From NCBI RefSeq assembly GCF_002210435.1, contig NZ_MZMV01000014.1, forward strand, positions 1-64,000: a DNA stretch of 64,000 nt, read 5' to 3'. A program made the position numbers and the translations under genes. Every line of letters begins with the position of its first letter. The stretch's first letter is position 1. The notes beneath the pieces were generated by a model, which was not told the origin of the DNA, searched no databases, and saw nothing but the letters and a program-made list of their open reading frames with translations. The stretch comes from Micromonospora wenchangensis (GTDB lineage: Bacteria > Actinomycetota > Actinomycetes > Mycobacteriales > Micromonosporaceae). Below are positions 8,650 through 15,959 of the stretch, piece by piece.

Positions 8650-8949
8650 TCAGCCGCGTTTCATCAGGCGGCCGACGGCGGCCATCATCTCGGCGGCCAT
8701 CTCGTCGGCGCGGCCCTCGGCGGCCCCCTCGTGCATGCAGTGCCGGGCGTGGCCGTCGAGCAGCCCGAGGGCGACCTTGTCCAGGGCGGCCTGGACGGCG
8801 GAGATCTGGGTGAGCACGTCGATGCAGTACCGGTCGTCGTCGACCATCCGCTCGATGCCCCGGACCTGCCCCTCCACGCGGCGCAGCCGCGCGAGCAGCT
8901 GGTCCTTGCTGGCGGTGTAGCCCCGGACCGGGGTGCTCGGTGTGGTCAT
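8650..8949 (-). CDS. csoR: Copper-sensing repressor CsoR
   Basis: A 99-aa all-helical DNA-binding repressor that leaves its operator when it binds Cu(I). The copper ligands C42, H67 and C71 have the exact C-x24-H-x3-C spacing of CsoR, and the basic face LLARLRRVEGQVRGIERM is conserved. The ATG at 8949 is chosen; a GTG at 8958 is in frame. It is divergent from copZ-copA, and two copies of the same GC-rich palindrome fill the space between them, so it very probably represses both directions, itself included. Confidence 0.93.
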   Translation of the reverse strand: MTTPSTPVRGYTASKDQLLARLRRVEGQVRGIERMVDDDRYCIDVLTQISAVQAALDKVALGLLDGHARHCMHEGAAEGRADEMAAEMMAAVGRLMKRG

Positions 8950-8964
8950 GGCGACCACGATAGC

Positions 8965-8982
8965 GTACCCCTGGGGGGTATG
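8965..8982. promoter_or_regulatory. CsoR operator, copy 1
   Basis: GTACCCCTGGGGGGTATG, an imperfect palindrome of the CsoR operator type (TACCCC...GGGGTA), 16 bases upstream of the csoR ATG. The identical 18-mer recurs 36 bases to the right. Confidence 0.8.
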
Positions 8983-9000
8983 CTACGGTCGCAGGACGAC

Positions 9001-9018
9001 GTACCCCTGGGGGGTATG
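9001..9018. promoter_or_regulatory. CsoR operator, copy 2
   Basis: Second identical copy of GTACCCCTGGGGGGTATG, 26 bases upstream of the copZ ATG. The same orientation and 36-bp period as copy 1 suggest one operator for each divergent promoter. Confidence 0.8.
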
Positions 9019-9043
9019 TTGGACGAGTGGAGGGGAGAGCCGC

Positions 9044-9250
9044 ATGATCACGAACTACCAGGTGACGGGCATGACCTGCGGGCACTGCGTCAGCGCGGTG
9101 AGCGCCGAGGTGGGTGCCCTCGACGGCGTCACCGACGTCCAGGTCGACCTGGCCTCCGGCCGGGTCGCCGTCACCAGCGACGGCCCGCTGGACACCGCGT
9201 CCGTACGGGCCGCCGTCGACGAGGCCGGCTACGACCTCGTCGAGGCGTGA
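9044..9250 (+). CDS. copZ: Copper chaperone, heavy-metal-associated domain
   Basis: A 68-aa single-domain Atx1/CopZ-like chaperone. The Cu(I) site is M-T-C12-G-H-C15. The rest follows the beta-alpha-beta-beta-alpha-beta pattern, ending in the usual [10 protein letters not shown]. It carries Cu(I) in the cytosol, normally to the CopA ATPase encoded next. The His between the cysteines is common in actinobacterial CopZ. GGAGGGGAGAG lies just before the ATG. Its stop overlaps a possible GTG start of the next small gene (GTGA). Confidence 0.92.
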   Translation: MITNYQVTGMTCGHCVSAVSAEVGALDGVTDVQVDLASGRVAVTSDGPLDTASVRAAVDEAGYDLVEA

Positions 9251-9483
9251 CGGTCCGGGGCGTGAACACGCCGACCAGGCTGGGCGGCTTCGCCCTCGCC
9301 CTCGCGGTGGTGTTCGGCGCGGCGTACGGGGTCGGCCAGCTGACCGGCCCCGTCACCCCGCCCGCCGAGACCCGCCACGACCCCGCGCACACCCCGGAAC
9401 CCGTCCCCAGCACCGTCGTCCCCGAGCCCACCACCGACCCGACGCCGACAGTCACCGGCGGGGCCGGTCACACCCACGGTTGA
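9247..9483 (+). CDS. Small membrane-anchored Pro/Thr-rich protein of the copper operon
   Basis: A 78-aa protein that I cannot assign to a family. One hydrophobic helix ([21 protein letters not shown]) is followed by an outside tail rich in Pro, Thr and Glu, ending in a His-containing GHTHG. The start is taken at the GTG overlapping the copZ stop (GTGA), which implies translational coupling; a GTG at 9262 after CCGGGG is equally possible. It ends 14 bases before copA and is clearly part of the csoR-regulated operon. The terminal histidines could bind metal, but this is a guess. Confidence 0.6.
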   Translation: MTVRGVNTPTRLGGFALALAVVFGAAYGVGQLTGPVTPPAETRHDPAHTPEPVPSTVVPEPTTDPTPTVTGGAGHTHG

Positions 9484-9497
9484 CCGGAGGTGCCGCG

Positions 9498-11774
9498 ATG
9501 ACCCCGACCATCCAGAACCCGCCCGCCGCCCCCCACCTGATCGAGCTGGCCATCGGCGGGATGACCTGCGCCTCCTGCGCCGCCCGGATCGAGAAGAAGC
9601 TCAACCGGCTCGACGGCGTCGAGGCGAGCGTCAACTACGCCACCGAGAAGGCCACCGTCCGGTACGCCGACGGGGTCACCCCGGACGACCTGATCGCCAC
9701 CGTCGAGAAGACCGGCTACACCGCCGTCGTCCCGCCGCCGCCCGCCCCCGCCGGCACGGAACCGGCCGGTGCGCCGGTCGACGAGTTGGCCGCCCTGCGG
9801 ACCCGACTGCGGGTGTCGGCCGTGCTCACCCTGCCGGTGATCGTGCTGGCGATGGTGCCGGCCTGGCAGTTCACCTACTGGCAGTGGCTGTCGCTGACCC
9901 TGGCCGCCCCGGTGGTCGCGTACGGCGGGCTGCCGTTCCACCGGGCCGCCTGGACCAACCTGCGGCACGGCGCGGCGACCATGGACACCCTGGTGTCGCT
10001 CGGCACCCTGGCCGCGTTCGGCTGGTCGCTCTGGGCGCTCTTCCTCGGTGACGCCGGGATGCCCGGGATGACCCACCCGTTCCGGCTGGACGTCGTCCGC
10101 ACCGGCGGGGCCGGCAACATCTACCTGGAGACCGCCGCCGGGGTGACCGTGTTCCTGCTGGCCGGCCGCTACTTCGAGGCCCGGTCCAAGCGGACCGCCG
10201 GGGCGGCCCTGCGCGCCCTGCTCGAACTCGGCGCGCGGGACGTCGCCGTGCTGCGCGGCGGCACGGAGACCCGGGTCCCGGTCGACCAGCTCGTCGTGGG
10301 CGACCGGTTCGTGGTGCGGCCCGGCGAGAAGATCGCCACCGACGGGCGGGTCGACGAGGGCACCTCGGCGGTCGACGCCAGCATGCTCACCGGCGAGTCG
10401 GTGCCGGTCGAGGTCGGGCCCGGTGACCAGGTGGCCGGTGCCACCGTCAACGCGGGCGGCCGGCTGGTCGTCACCGCCACCCGGGTCGGTGCGGACACCC
10501 AGCTCGCCCAGATGGCCCGGCTGGTGGAGGCGGCGCAGACCGGCAAGGCCGCCGTGCAGCGGCTCGCCGACCGGATCTCCGGGGTCTTCGTGCCGGTCGT
10601 CATCGCACTGGCCGTCGGCACCCTGGGCTGGTGGCTGGGGGCCGGGGGCGGTCCGACCGCCGCCTTCACCGCCGCGGTGGCCGTGCTGATCATCGCCTGC
10701 CCGTGCGCGCTCGGCCTGGCCACCCCGACCGCGCTGCTGGTCGGCACCGGGCGCGGTGCCCAGCTCGGCATCCTGATCAAGGGGCCGGAGGTGCTGGAGT
10801 CCACCCGGCAGGTCGACACGGTGGTGCTGGACAAGACCGGCACGGTCACCACCGGCCGGATGACCCTGGTCGACGTCCGCCCCGCCGAGGGGCAGGACCG
10901 GGCCGGGCTGCTCCGGCTCGCCGGGGCGGTGGAGGCCGGCTCGGAGCACCCGATCGCCCGCGCCGTGGCGGCCGGTGCCGCCGAGGCCGGAGAGCTGCCG
11001 CCGGTCACCGGGTTCGCCGCCACCGAAGGGCTGGGCGTCACCGGCACCGTCGACGGCCACGACCTCGTCGTCGGGCGGCCGAGGCTGCTGCGCGAGCGGG
11101 GTCTGGACGTACCCGGGGAGGTGGTCCGGGCGGTGGCCGAGGCGGAGGCCGCCGGGCGTACGGCGGTGGTGGCGGGCTGGTCCGGGCGGGCCCGGGGGGT
11201 CCTCGCGGTCGCCGACGTGGTCCGACCCGACAGCCGGGAGGCGGTCGCCGGGCTGCGCGCACTGGGCCTGACCCCGGTGCTGCTCACCGGGGACAACGCG
11301 ACCGTCGCGCAGGCGGTGGCCGCCGAGGTCGGCATCGACCGGGTGACCGCCGAGGTGCTGCCGACCGACAAGGTCGACGCGGTACGCCGGCTCCAGGCGC
11401 AGGGTCACACGGTCGCCATGGTCGGCGACGGGATCAACGACGCCGCCGCCCTGGCCCAGGCCGACCTGGGACTGGCCATGGGCACCGGCACCGACGTGGC
11501 GATCGAGGCGTCCGACCTGACCCTGGTCCGGGGCGACCTGACCGCCGCGGTGGACGCGATCCGGCTCTCCCGGCGCACCCTCGCGGTGATCAGGGGGAAC
11601 CTGTTCTGGGCGTTCGCCTACAACGTGGCCGCCCTCCCGTTGGCCGCCGCCGGGCTGCTCAACCCGATGATCGCGGGGGCGGCGATGGCCTTCTCGTCGG
11701 TCTTCGTGGTCGCCAACAGCCTCCGTCTGCGCCGCTTCTCCACCGCCACCCTCCACCCCGGACGATCGAGTTGA
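9498..11774 (+). CDS. copA: Cu(I)-exporting P1B-1 ATPase
   Basis: A 758-aa copper efflux pump of the cytoplasmic membrane. One N-terminal HMA domain carries C24-A-S-C27. The transmembrane site is C401-P402-C403, the phosphorylated aspartate is D445 in DKTGT, and [12 protein letters not shown] and [14 protein letters not shown] are intact. One N-terminal metal domain and the CPC motif place it in the Cu+ (P1B-1) group, complementing the CPH-type pump encoded upstream. GGAGG lies 7 bases before the ATG. It is the last gene of copZ-ORF-copA. The stop codon lies inside the left arm of a 60-bp palindrome that probably ends the transcript. Confidence 0.94.
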   Translation: MTPTIQNPPAAPHLIELAIGGMTCASCAARIEKKLNRLDGVEASVNYATEKATVRYADGVTPDDLIATVEKTGYTAVVPPPPAPAGTEPAGAPVDELAALRTRLRVSAVLTLPVIVLAMVPAWQFTYWQWLSLTLAAPVVAYGGLPFHRAAWTNLRHGAATMDTLVSLGTLAAFGWSLWALFLGDAGMPGMTHPFRLDVVRTGGAGNIYLETAAGVTVFLLAGRYFEARSKRTAGAALRALLELGARDVAVLRGGTETRVPVDQLVVGDRFVVRPGEKIATDGRVDEGTSAVDASMLTGESVPVEVGPGDQVAGATVNAGGRLVVTATRVGADTQLAQMARLVEAAQTGKAAVQRLADRISGVFVPVVIALAVGTLGWWLGAGGGPTAAFTAAVAVLIIACPCALGLATPTALLVGTGRGAQLGILIKGPEVLESTRQVDTVVLDKTGTVTTGRMTLVDVRPAEGQDRAGLLRLAGAVEAGSEHPIARAVAAGAAEAGELPPVTGFAATEGLGVTGTVDGHDLVVGRPRLLRERGLDVPGEVVRAVAEAEAAGRTAVVAGWSGRARGVLAVADVVRPDSREAVAGLRALGLTPVLLTGDNATVAQAVAAEVGIDRVTAEVLPTDKVDAVRRLQAQGHTVAMVGDGINDAAALAQADLGLAMGTGTDVAIEASDLTLVRGDLTAAVDAIRLSRRTLAVIRGNLFWAFAYNVAALPLAAAGLLNPMIAGAAMAFSSVFVVANSLRLRRFSTATLHPGRSS

Positions 11775-11829
11775 TCAGGAGGTTCGCGTCACCCGCGAGC
11801 CGGCGGGTGACGCGAACCTCCTGATCGAC
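11770..11829. repeat. 60-bp palindrome overlapping the copA stop
   Basis: Two 27-base arms (the left begins GTTGATCAGGAGGTTCGCG) with a single mismatch surround a 6-base loop GAGCCG. The copA stop codon is in the left arm. The stem is far longer than a terminator needs, and similar stop-codon-associated palindromes are, from memory, dispersed in Micromonospora genomes. It probably ends copA transcription and may be a member of a repeat family. Confidence 0.8.
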
Positions 11830-11852
11830 GGGCCGGAGCCGGTGGCGGGAGT

Positions 11853-11878
11853 GTTTTGGGGACGGGAGGTGGGGGTAC
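11853..11878 (+). promoter_or_regulatory. Sigma-B/F-type promoter of the csbD-like gene
   Basis: GTTT at 11853-11856, 16 bases, then GGGTAC at 11873-11878. This fits the sigma-B/sigma-F promoter pattern of actinobacteria (GNNT, 14-16 bases, GGGTAC/T). The predicted start site is near 11886, giving a 34-base leader. CsbD is a classical sigma-B target. Confidence 0.7.
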
Positions 11879-11919
11879 CTGGGTGGCGTCGGAGGAAATG
11901 CTTAATTCGGGAGGCTCTC

Positions 11920-12093
11920 ATGGGGTTCGACGACAAGATCGGCAACACGACCGAGAACACCGCCGGCAAGATCAAGGAAGGCGTCGGCCGGGCGACCGAC
12001 AACGAGCGCCTCGAGGCCGAGGGCCGCAACGACCAGGCCAAGTCCAGCCTCAAGCAGGCCGCCGAGAAGGTCAAGGACGCCTTCAAGAGCTGA
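11920..12093 (+). CDS. CsbD family general stress protein
   Basis: A 57-aa hydrophilic protein: MGFDDKIGNTTENTAGKIKEG, then NDQAKSSLKQAAEKVKDAF, the tandem amphipathic repeat typical of CsbD. It is expected to be soluble and partly disordered; its molecular role in stress is unknown across the family. GGGAGG lies 5 bases before the ATG. It is monocistronic, preceded by a sigma-B-type promoter and followed by an 11-bp hairpin. A sigma-B/F-family factor is encoded at 38585-39364 in this window. Confidence 0.9.
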   Translation: MGFDDKIGNTTENTAGKIKEGVGRATDNERLEAEGRNDQAKSSLKQAAEKVKDAFKS

Positions 12094-12103
12094 ACCGCAC
12101 CAC

Positions 12104-12140
12104 CGTCACGCCGGACCGACCTCGTCGGGCCGGCGTGACG
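12104..12140 (+). terminator. Hairpin after the csbD-like gene
   Basis: Perfect 11-bp arms CGTCACGCCGG and CCGGCGTGACG with a 15-base loop, 10 bases after the stop codon. Confidence 0.7.
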
Positions 12141-12236
12141 CGTGTCCGGGCCCGCCGGTGCCCGCCGATTCGATTTCCCGCCCGCCCGTGCGGCATCGTG
12201 TCGCGGTACGGCCGTCACACCGAACGGGGAAAGTCG

Positions 12237-12752
12237 ATGCATCGCCGCTCCGCCACCGCACTCACCCTCGCCCTCCTCGCCGTCCTCGCCACCGGCTGCT
12301 CGGACGGTGGAACCGGCACCGGCACCGACGCCGCACCCGGCCCGTCCGCCACCGCCGGCACCGGGGAACCCACACCCCAGGCGGCGGCCACCACCGCCCC
12401 GGAGAGCGCCGCGCCGACCACCGGCACCGCCGCGAACACCGCCCAGGTCTGCCGCGCGGTCGATCAGTTGATCATCGACGGCAGCCGGCAGATCACCGCC
12501 GACTCGGCCGACGCCACCCGGGAGGAACTCACCCCGGAACAGCTCAACGGCAAGCTCAAGGGGCGGCTGAGCCGGCTCGCCGACGACGTCCGCGCGCAGG
12601 CCCGCAAGGCGCGCGACGACCGGATCAGGAAGCTGGTCGAGGAGACCGCCACGAAGATCGACGCCGGGGCGGCGGCCAAGAGCCCGGCGAGCTGGATGGG
12701 CACCGACTTCGTCGACATCCCGCCCCGGCTCACCCGCGACTGCCACGTCTGA
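12237..12752 (+). CDS. Putative lipoprotein, unknown function
   Basis: A 171-aa exported protein with the lipobox L-A-T-G-C21, a Thr/Ala/Pro-rich tether of about 45 residues, and a helical charged domain containing two cysteines (VCRAVDQLI near the start, DCHV at the very end) that could pair. The pattern is common in actinobacterial surface lipoproteins. I do not recognise a named family. GGGGAAAG precedes the ATG. It is monocistronic between the csbD-like gene and a convergent DUF2786 gene. Confidence 0.75.
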   Translation: MHRRSATALTLALLAVLATGCSDGGTGTGTDAAPGPSATAGTGEPTPQAAATTAPESAAPTTGTAANTAQVCRAVDQLIIDGSRQITADSADATREELTPEQLNGKLKGRLSRLADDVRAQARKARDDRIRKLVEETATKIDAGAAAKSPASWMGTDFVDIPPRLTRDCHV

Positions 12753-12778
12753 GCCGGCGCCACGGCTCAGGCGACAGC

Positions 12779-14047
12779 TCAGCGTCGACCGGTCAGCGGG
12801 CGGGACGGCGGCGCGCTACCGGCGAGCGAGGCCCGGTCGGCGGCGGAGGTGCCGGACTGCCAGCCCTCGGCGTCCCGCACGGTCAGCCGGGCCCGGGTGA
12901 CGCCGGGGAAGAGGGTGTCCATCCGCTCCCGGACCGCGCCGGAGCGGGCCGCGAGCACCGGCAGCAGCCGGTCCGCCCCGGTGTCCCGCGCCGCCTGCCG
13001 GTCCGCCGCGTCGGTCGCGGCCCGCAGCCGCTCACCGATGCGGCTGGCGAAGGCGTGCAGGAAAGCCTCGTCGTAGGCCTTCGTCCGCCGGCCGCCGCCG
13101 CGCCGTTCCCGCCGGCCGCGCAGCATCGCGGCGGTGGCCTGCACCAGCAGCGAGGTGTGCAGCAGTTCGACCGCCTCCAGATCGGCGGGGAAGCCGAGCA
13201 CGGTGGCGAAGCCGAGATCGTCCGACCAGACCGACTCGCACCGGTTCGCCGCCGCCACCTCCTGCACCAGCAGCGCCTTCGCGCCCGCGTACGGGGCGTC
13301 GGTGCTGATCCGGACCCCGCCGGGCTGGTCCGGGTGAGCGGCCGTCGACTCGACCAGCGCCCGTTCCAGGCTGTGCCGGGCGATCAACTCCTGCGCCTTC
13401 CCGGTGAACGCCTCCGCCTCGGCGGGGAAGGTGGTGGACTCCGCCTTGGCCAACAGCGCGCGTACCCGGTCGAGGACGCGGGAGCCGGACGGCCCGGGCG
13501 CCCCGGTCACGGTCACGGCACCGACGCCGCCGGGCGGTGGGCGCAGCACCGCGACCGGCGGCAGGCCGGCCAGCAGCGCCAGCACCTCGACCGCGTCGCG
13601 CAGCGCGGCGATCCGGTCCGTGCCCTCGCGGGTCGCCCAACCGCCCAGCCAGCCCGCGTCGTCGTCCCAGCGGACCCGGGCGTCCAGGGCGGTCAACTGG
13701 TCGTCCCACCACTGCGGCACCGGGCCGGGCTGGGCCGCCCGGTCGGCGGCGAGGGCGTCGACGACCAGCCGGCCGGGGCGTGCGCCGAGCCGGCGGGCCA
13801 CGATCCGGGCCACGTCGGCCGGTTGCCAGCCCCGGGGCCAGAGCCGGTGCACGGCGGCGACGAGCCGGCGCAACAGCGCGGCGTCCACCGCCGCCGGCCC
13901 GGCGGGAACGTCCCGGCCGCCGTCGTCGTCGGCCTGCGCCGGGGCGCTGCCGACCACCAGCCGGTCCAGCTTCCGCTCCGCGTCGCGTACGTCGGTGCCG
14001 CGCACCGCCGCGACCGCGGCGGTGATGAGGGCGTCGGCGTCCGGCAC
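12779..14047 (-). CDS. DUF2786 domain-containing protein
   Basis: A 422-aa soluble protein. The DUF2786 segment lies in the middle: VRALLAKAESTTFPAEAEAF, then TGKAQELIARHSL, followed by a predicted helical region with KALLVQEVAAAN and a basic GRRERRGGGRR stretch. The family is widespread in actinobacteria and some phages, and its function is unknown. GTG start at 14047, 7 bases after AAGGA. The first 150 residues are helical and Ala/Asp-rich. No operon partner is evident; it is divergent from the DUF3152 gene. Confidence 0.85.
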   Translation of the reverse strand: MPDADALITAAVAAVRGTDVRDAERKLDRLVVGSAPAQADDDGGRDVPAGPAAVDAALLRRLVAAVHRLWPRGWQPADVARIVARRLGARPGRLVVDALAADRAAQPGPVPQWWDDQLTALDARVRWDDDAGWLGGWATREGTDRIAALRDAVEVLALLAGLPPVAVLRPPPGGVGAVTVTGAPGPSGSRVLDRVRALLAKAESTTFPAEAEAFTGKAQELIARHSLERALVESTAAHPDQPGGVRISTDAPYAGAKALLVQEVAAANRCESVWSDDLGFATVLGFPADLEAVELLHTSLLVQATAAMLRGRRERRGGGRRTKAYDEAFLHAFASRIGERLRAATDAADRQAARDTGADRLLPVLAARSGAVRERMDTLFPGVTRARLTVRDAEGWQSGTSAADRASLAGSAPPSRPLTGRR

Positions 14048-14214
14048 CTGTGGTCCTTCCTCGGGGACGACGGCCGGGTGGTGTCCGGATCGTCGGGAGT
14101 GTCTGCCCGGCAACGGTACCCGGGCCCGGATTGCCCCTGCCCGCCACTCATCCGTTCGTCGCCCGCGCCCGTACTCCTGCCCGGAGTGGACCCGGGTGGA
14201 CCAGGAGGCGAACG

Positions 14215-15096
14215 GTGAGCACCCTGACGGTGAGCGAGTCCGTCGACCGTGGCCGGCACCGGGGGCGACGGCGGGGCGTGACCCCGGCCGGCGTCCTGAC
14301 GGCGGTGCTGGTGGTGGCCGGGCTGGCCGCCGGCGGCGCGGTGGTGGCCCAGCGGCAGGGCGTCGACCTGGGCGCCCTCGTCGGCGACGTACGGCGGGAA
14401 CCGCTCCGGCCGGCCAACGCGGCGGTGCCGCCCGGGGAGCAGGTGCCCGCCCCGCTCTCCTCCGCCGCGCCCCCCGCCGCCAGGCCCGCGCCGGTGGCGC
14501 TGCGCTATCCGCAACGGGGGACCGGCACCTGGCGGACGGCGACCGCCCAGGGTGCGGTGGCCGGGCGCGGCGGGCAGTTGCTGCGCTACCGGGTGGCGGT
14601 GGAGGGCGGCATCGACGACGTCGACCCGGAGCGGTTCGGGCGGGAGGTGGCGGTGGTGCTCGCCGACCGTCGGGGCTGGACCGCCGACGGCCGGTGGCGG
14701 CTGCAACGGGTCGGCGGCGACACCCCGGCCGACTTCACCGTGCTGCTGACCACCCCGGTCACCCGGGGTGAGCTGTGCGGGGACACCTCCGACAGGTACA
14801 CCTCCTGCCGCAACGGTGACCGGGTGGTGGTCAACGTGGCGCGCTGGGCCCTGGGCGTCCCCGACTTCAGGGGTGATCTCGGTACTTACCGGGCGTACGT
14901 GCTCAACCACGAGGTGGGGCACCGGCTGGGCCGGGGGCACGAACGGTGTCCGGCGGCGGGCGGGCCGGCCCCGGTCATGCAGCAGCAGACCCTCGGCCTG
15001 CACGGCTGCCGGCCGAACGCCTGGCCGGTGGTGGGCGGCACCCTGCTCACCGGCCCGTCCGGCGAGTACGACGACCCGATCCCCACCGACGACTGA
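14215..15096 (+). CDS. DUF3152 secreted/membrane-anchored putative metalloprotease
   Basis: A 293-aa protein with a signal-anchor helix (about residues 22-42), a Pro/Ala-rich linker and a C-terminal DUF3152 domain. The motif NHEVGHRLGRGHERC has the HExxHxxxxxH arrangement of metzincin-type zinc peptidases, and conserved cysteines (LCG, TSCR, ERC, LHGCR) suggest disulfides outside the cell. Catalysis has not been shown for the family to my knowledge. GTG start 6 bases after AGGAGG. It is convergent with the anti-sigma kinase gene across a 15-bp hairpin. Confidence 0.87.
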   Translation: MSTLTVSESVDRGRHRGRRRGVTPAGVLTAVLVVAGLAAGGAVVAQRQGVDLGALVGDVRREPLRPANAAVPPGEQVPAPLSSAAPPAARPAPVALRYPQRGTGTWRTATAQGAVAGRGGQLLRYRVAVEGGIDDVDPERFGREVAVVLADRRGWTADGRWRLQRVGGDTPADFTVLLTTPVTRGELCGDTSDRYTSCRNGDRVVVNVARWALGVPDFRGDLGTYRAYVLNHEVGHRLGRGHERCPAAGGPAPVMQQQTLGLHGCRPNAWPVVGGTLLTGPSGEYDDPIPTDD

Positions 15097-15131
15097 CCCC
15101 GGCCGCCGGGCGGGCGTCGATCGGCTCGGGT

Positions 15132-15179
15132 GGGCCGATGATGCGCTGTCCCGGGCGGGCGAAGGCGCATCATCGGCCC
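15132..15179. terminator. Bidirectional hairpin between convergent genes
   Basis: Perfect 15-bp arms GGGCCGATGATGCGC and GCGCATCATCGGCCC with an 18-base loop, between the 3' ends of the DUF3152 gene and the anti-sigma kinase gene. Confidence 0.75.
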
Positions 15180-15202
15180 TGTTGCTTCGCGTCCCCGTCC
15201 GC

Positions 15203-15631
15203 TCAACGGCGGGGGAAGGACGCCCAGATGTTCTTGGTGCGGTCGGTGGCGTACCAGCCGACCTTCAGCGAGACGGCCATGGCGATCTGGAGCCCGCGGC
15301 CCCCGGCGCCCATCGGGCGGGTGTCGGACAGTTCGGGGATGGTGCTGAGGTCGTGGTCGGCCACGTCGAGGATGAGCGAGTCGTCGACGGCCAGCAACCG
15401 GACGATGGTCGGCGGAATGCCGTGTTTGAGGGCATTGGTGGCGAGTTCGGTAGCTACCAGGACGATCAACTCGGGGACCTCGTCCATCCGTTGACCGTCG
15501 AGAAGTTGCTCACCGGTGAGGGCCTCGTGCAGAGAGGCGCGCAGGGTGCGCAGATCGGCGGGGTCGGCCAGTTCCCACCGGCGCAACTCGGCGGCCTGCG
15601 GCGGGGGCGGCGAGGTGAGAAGCTGTGCCAT
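15203..15631 (-). CDS. RsbW/SpoIIAB-like serine kinase (anti-sigma factor)
   Basis: A 142-aa GHKL-fold ATP-binding protein. ELIVLVATELATNALKHG is the N box, VADHD the G1 region and GAGGRGLQIA the G2 box. Such kinases hold a sigma factor or phosphorylate a STAS antagonist. No separate transmitter domain is present. The partners cannot be read, but a STAS protein, two SpoIIE phosphatases and a sigma-B/F factor are encoded 11-24 kb away. GGGTAA lies 9 bases before the ATG with GCAT 16 bases further up, a possible sigma-B-type leaderless promoter. Confidence 0.85.
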   Translation of the reverse strand: MAQLLTSPPPPQAAELRRWELADPADLRTLRASLHEALTGEQLLDGQRMDEVPELIVLVATELATNALKHGIPPTIVRLLAVDDSLILDVADHDLSTIPELSDTRPMGAGGRGLQIAMAVSLKVGWYATDRTKNIWASFPRR

Positions 15632-15959
15632 GATCCCGGTTTACCCTGCGTAGCGGTCTGCTATGCCCGCCCCCGGTGTCGGGGATTCGTCGCCACGCCA
15701 CGCCGCCCGCCGCAGGCGCGCGGGGTGTGCTTCGGGCCACTGTCGAGGGTGGTCTGCCAGGCAGGAACGGGTGGGGTCACGGCGTCCCGCCGGGCATCGC
15801 GGAAATCATCCGATTCGGGGCCTGCGTCAGCCCCTGCGGTCGCGTAAAGTCCGCAAACTGAACGGGCCATGTCGGCGACGGAACGCCCCGCGAACGGGTG
15901 CCCGTCCGCACGGTTGGGCGCATCCCCGCGCCGGCTCACGGACCGCCTCAGGAAGAGCC
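15632..15959. other. Intergenic region between divergent genes
   Basis: 328 bases upstream of both the anti-sigma kinase and the glycosyltransferase. It is less GC-rich near 15,800-15,860. I see a possible sigma-B-type promoter for the kinase at the left edge, but no convincing coding sequence, RNA gene or operator. Confidence 0.5.
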
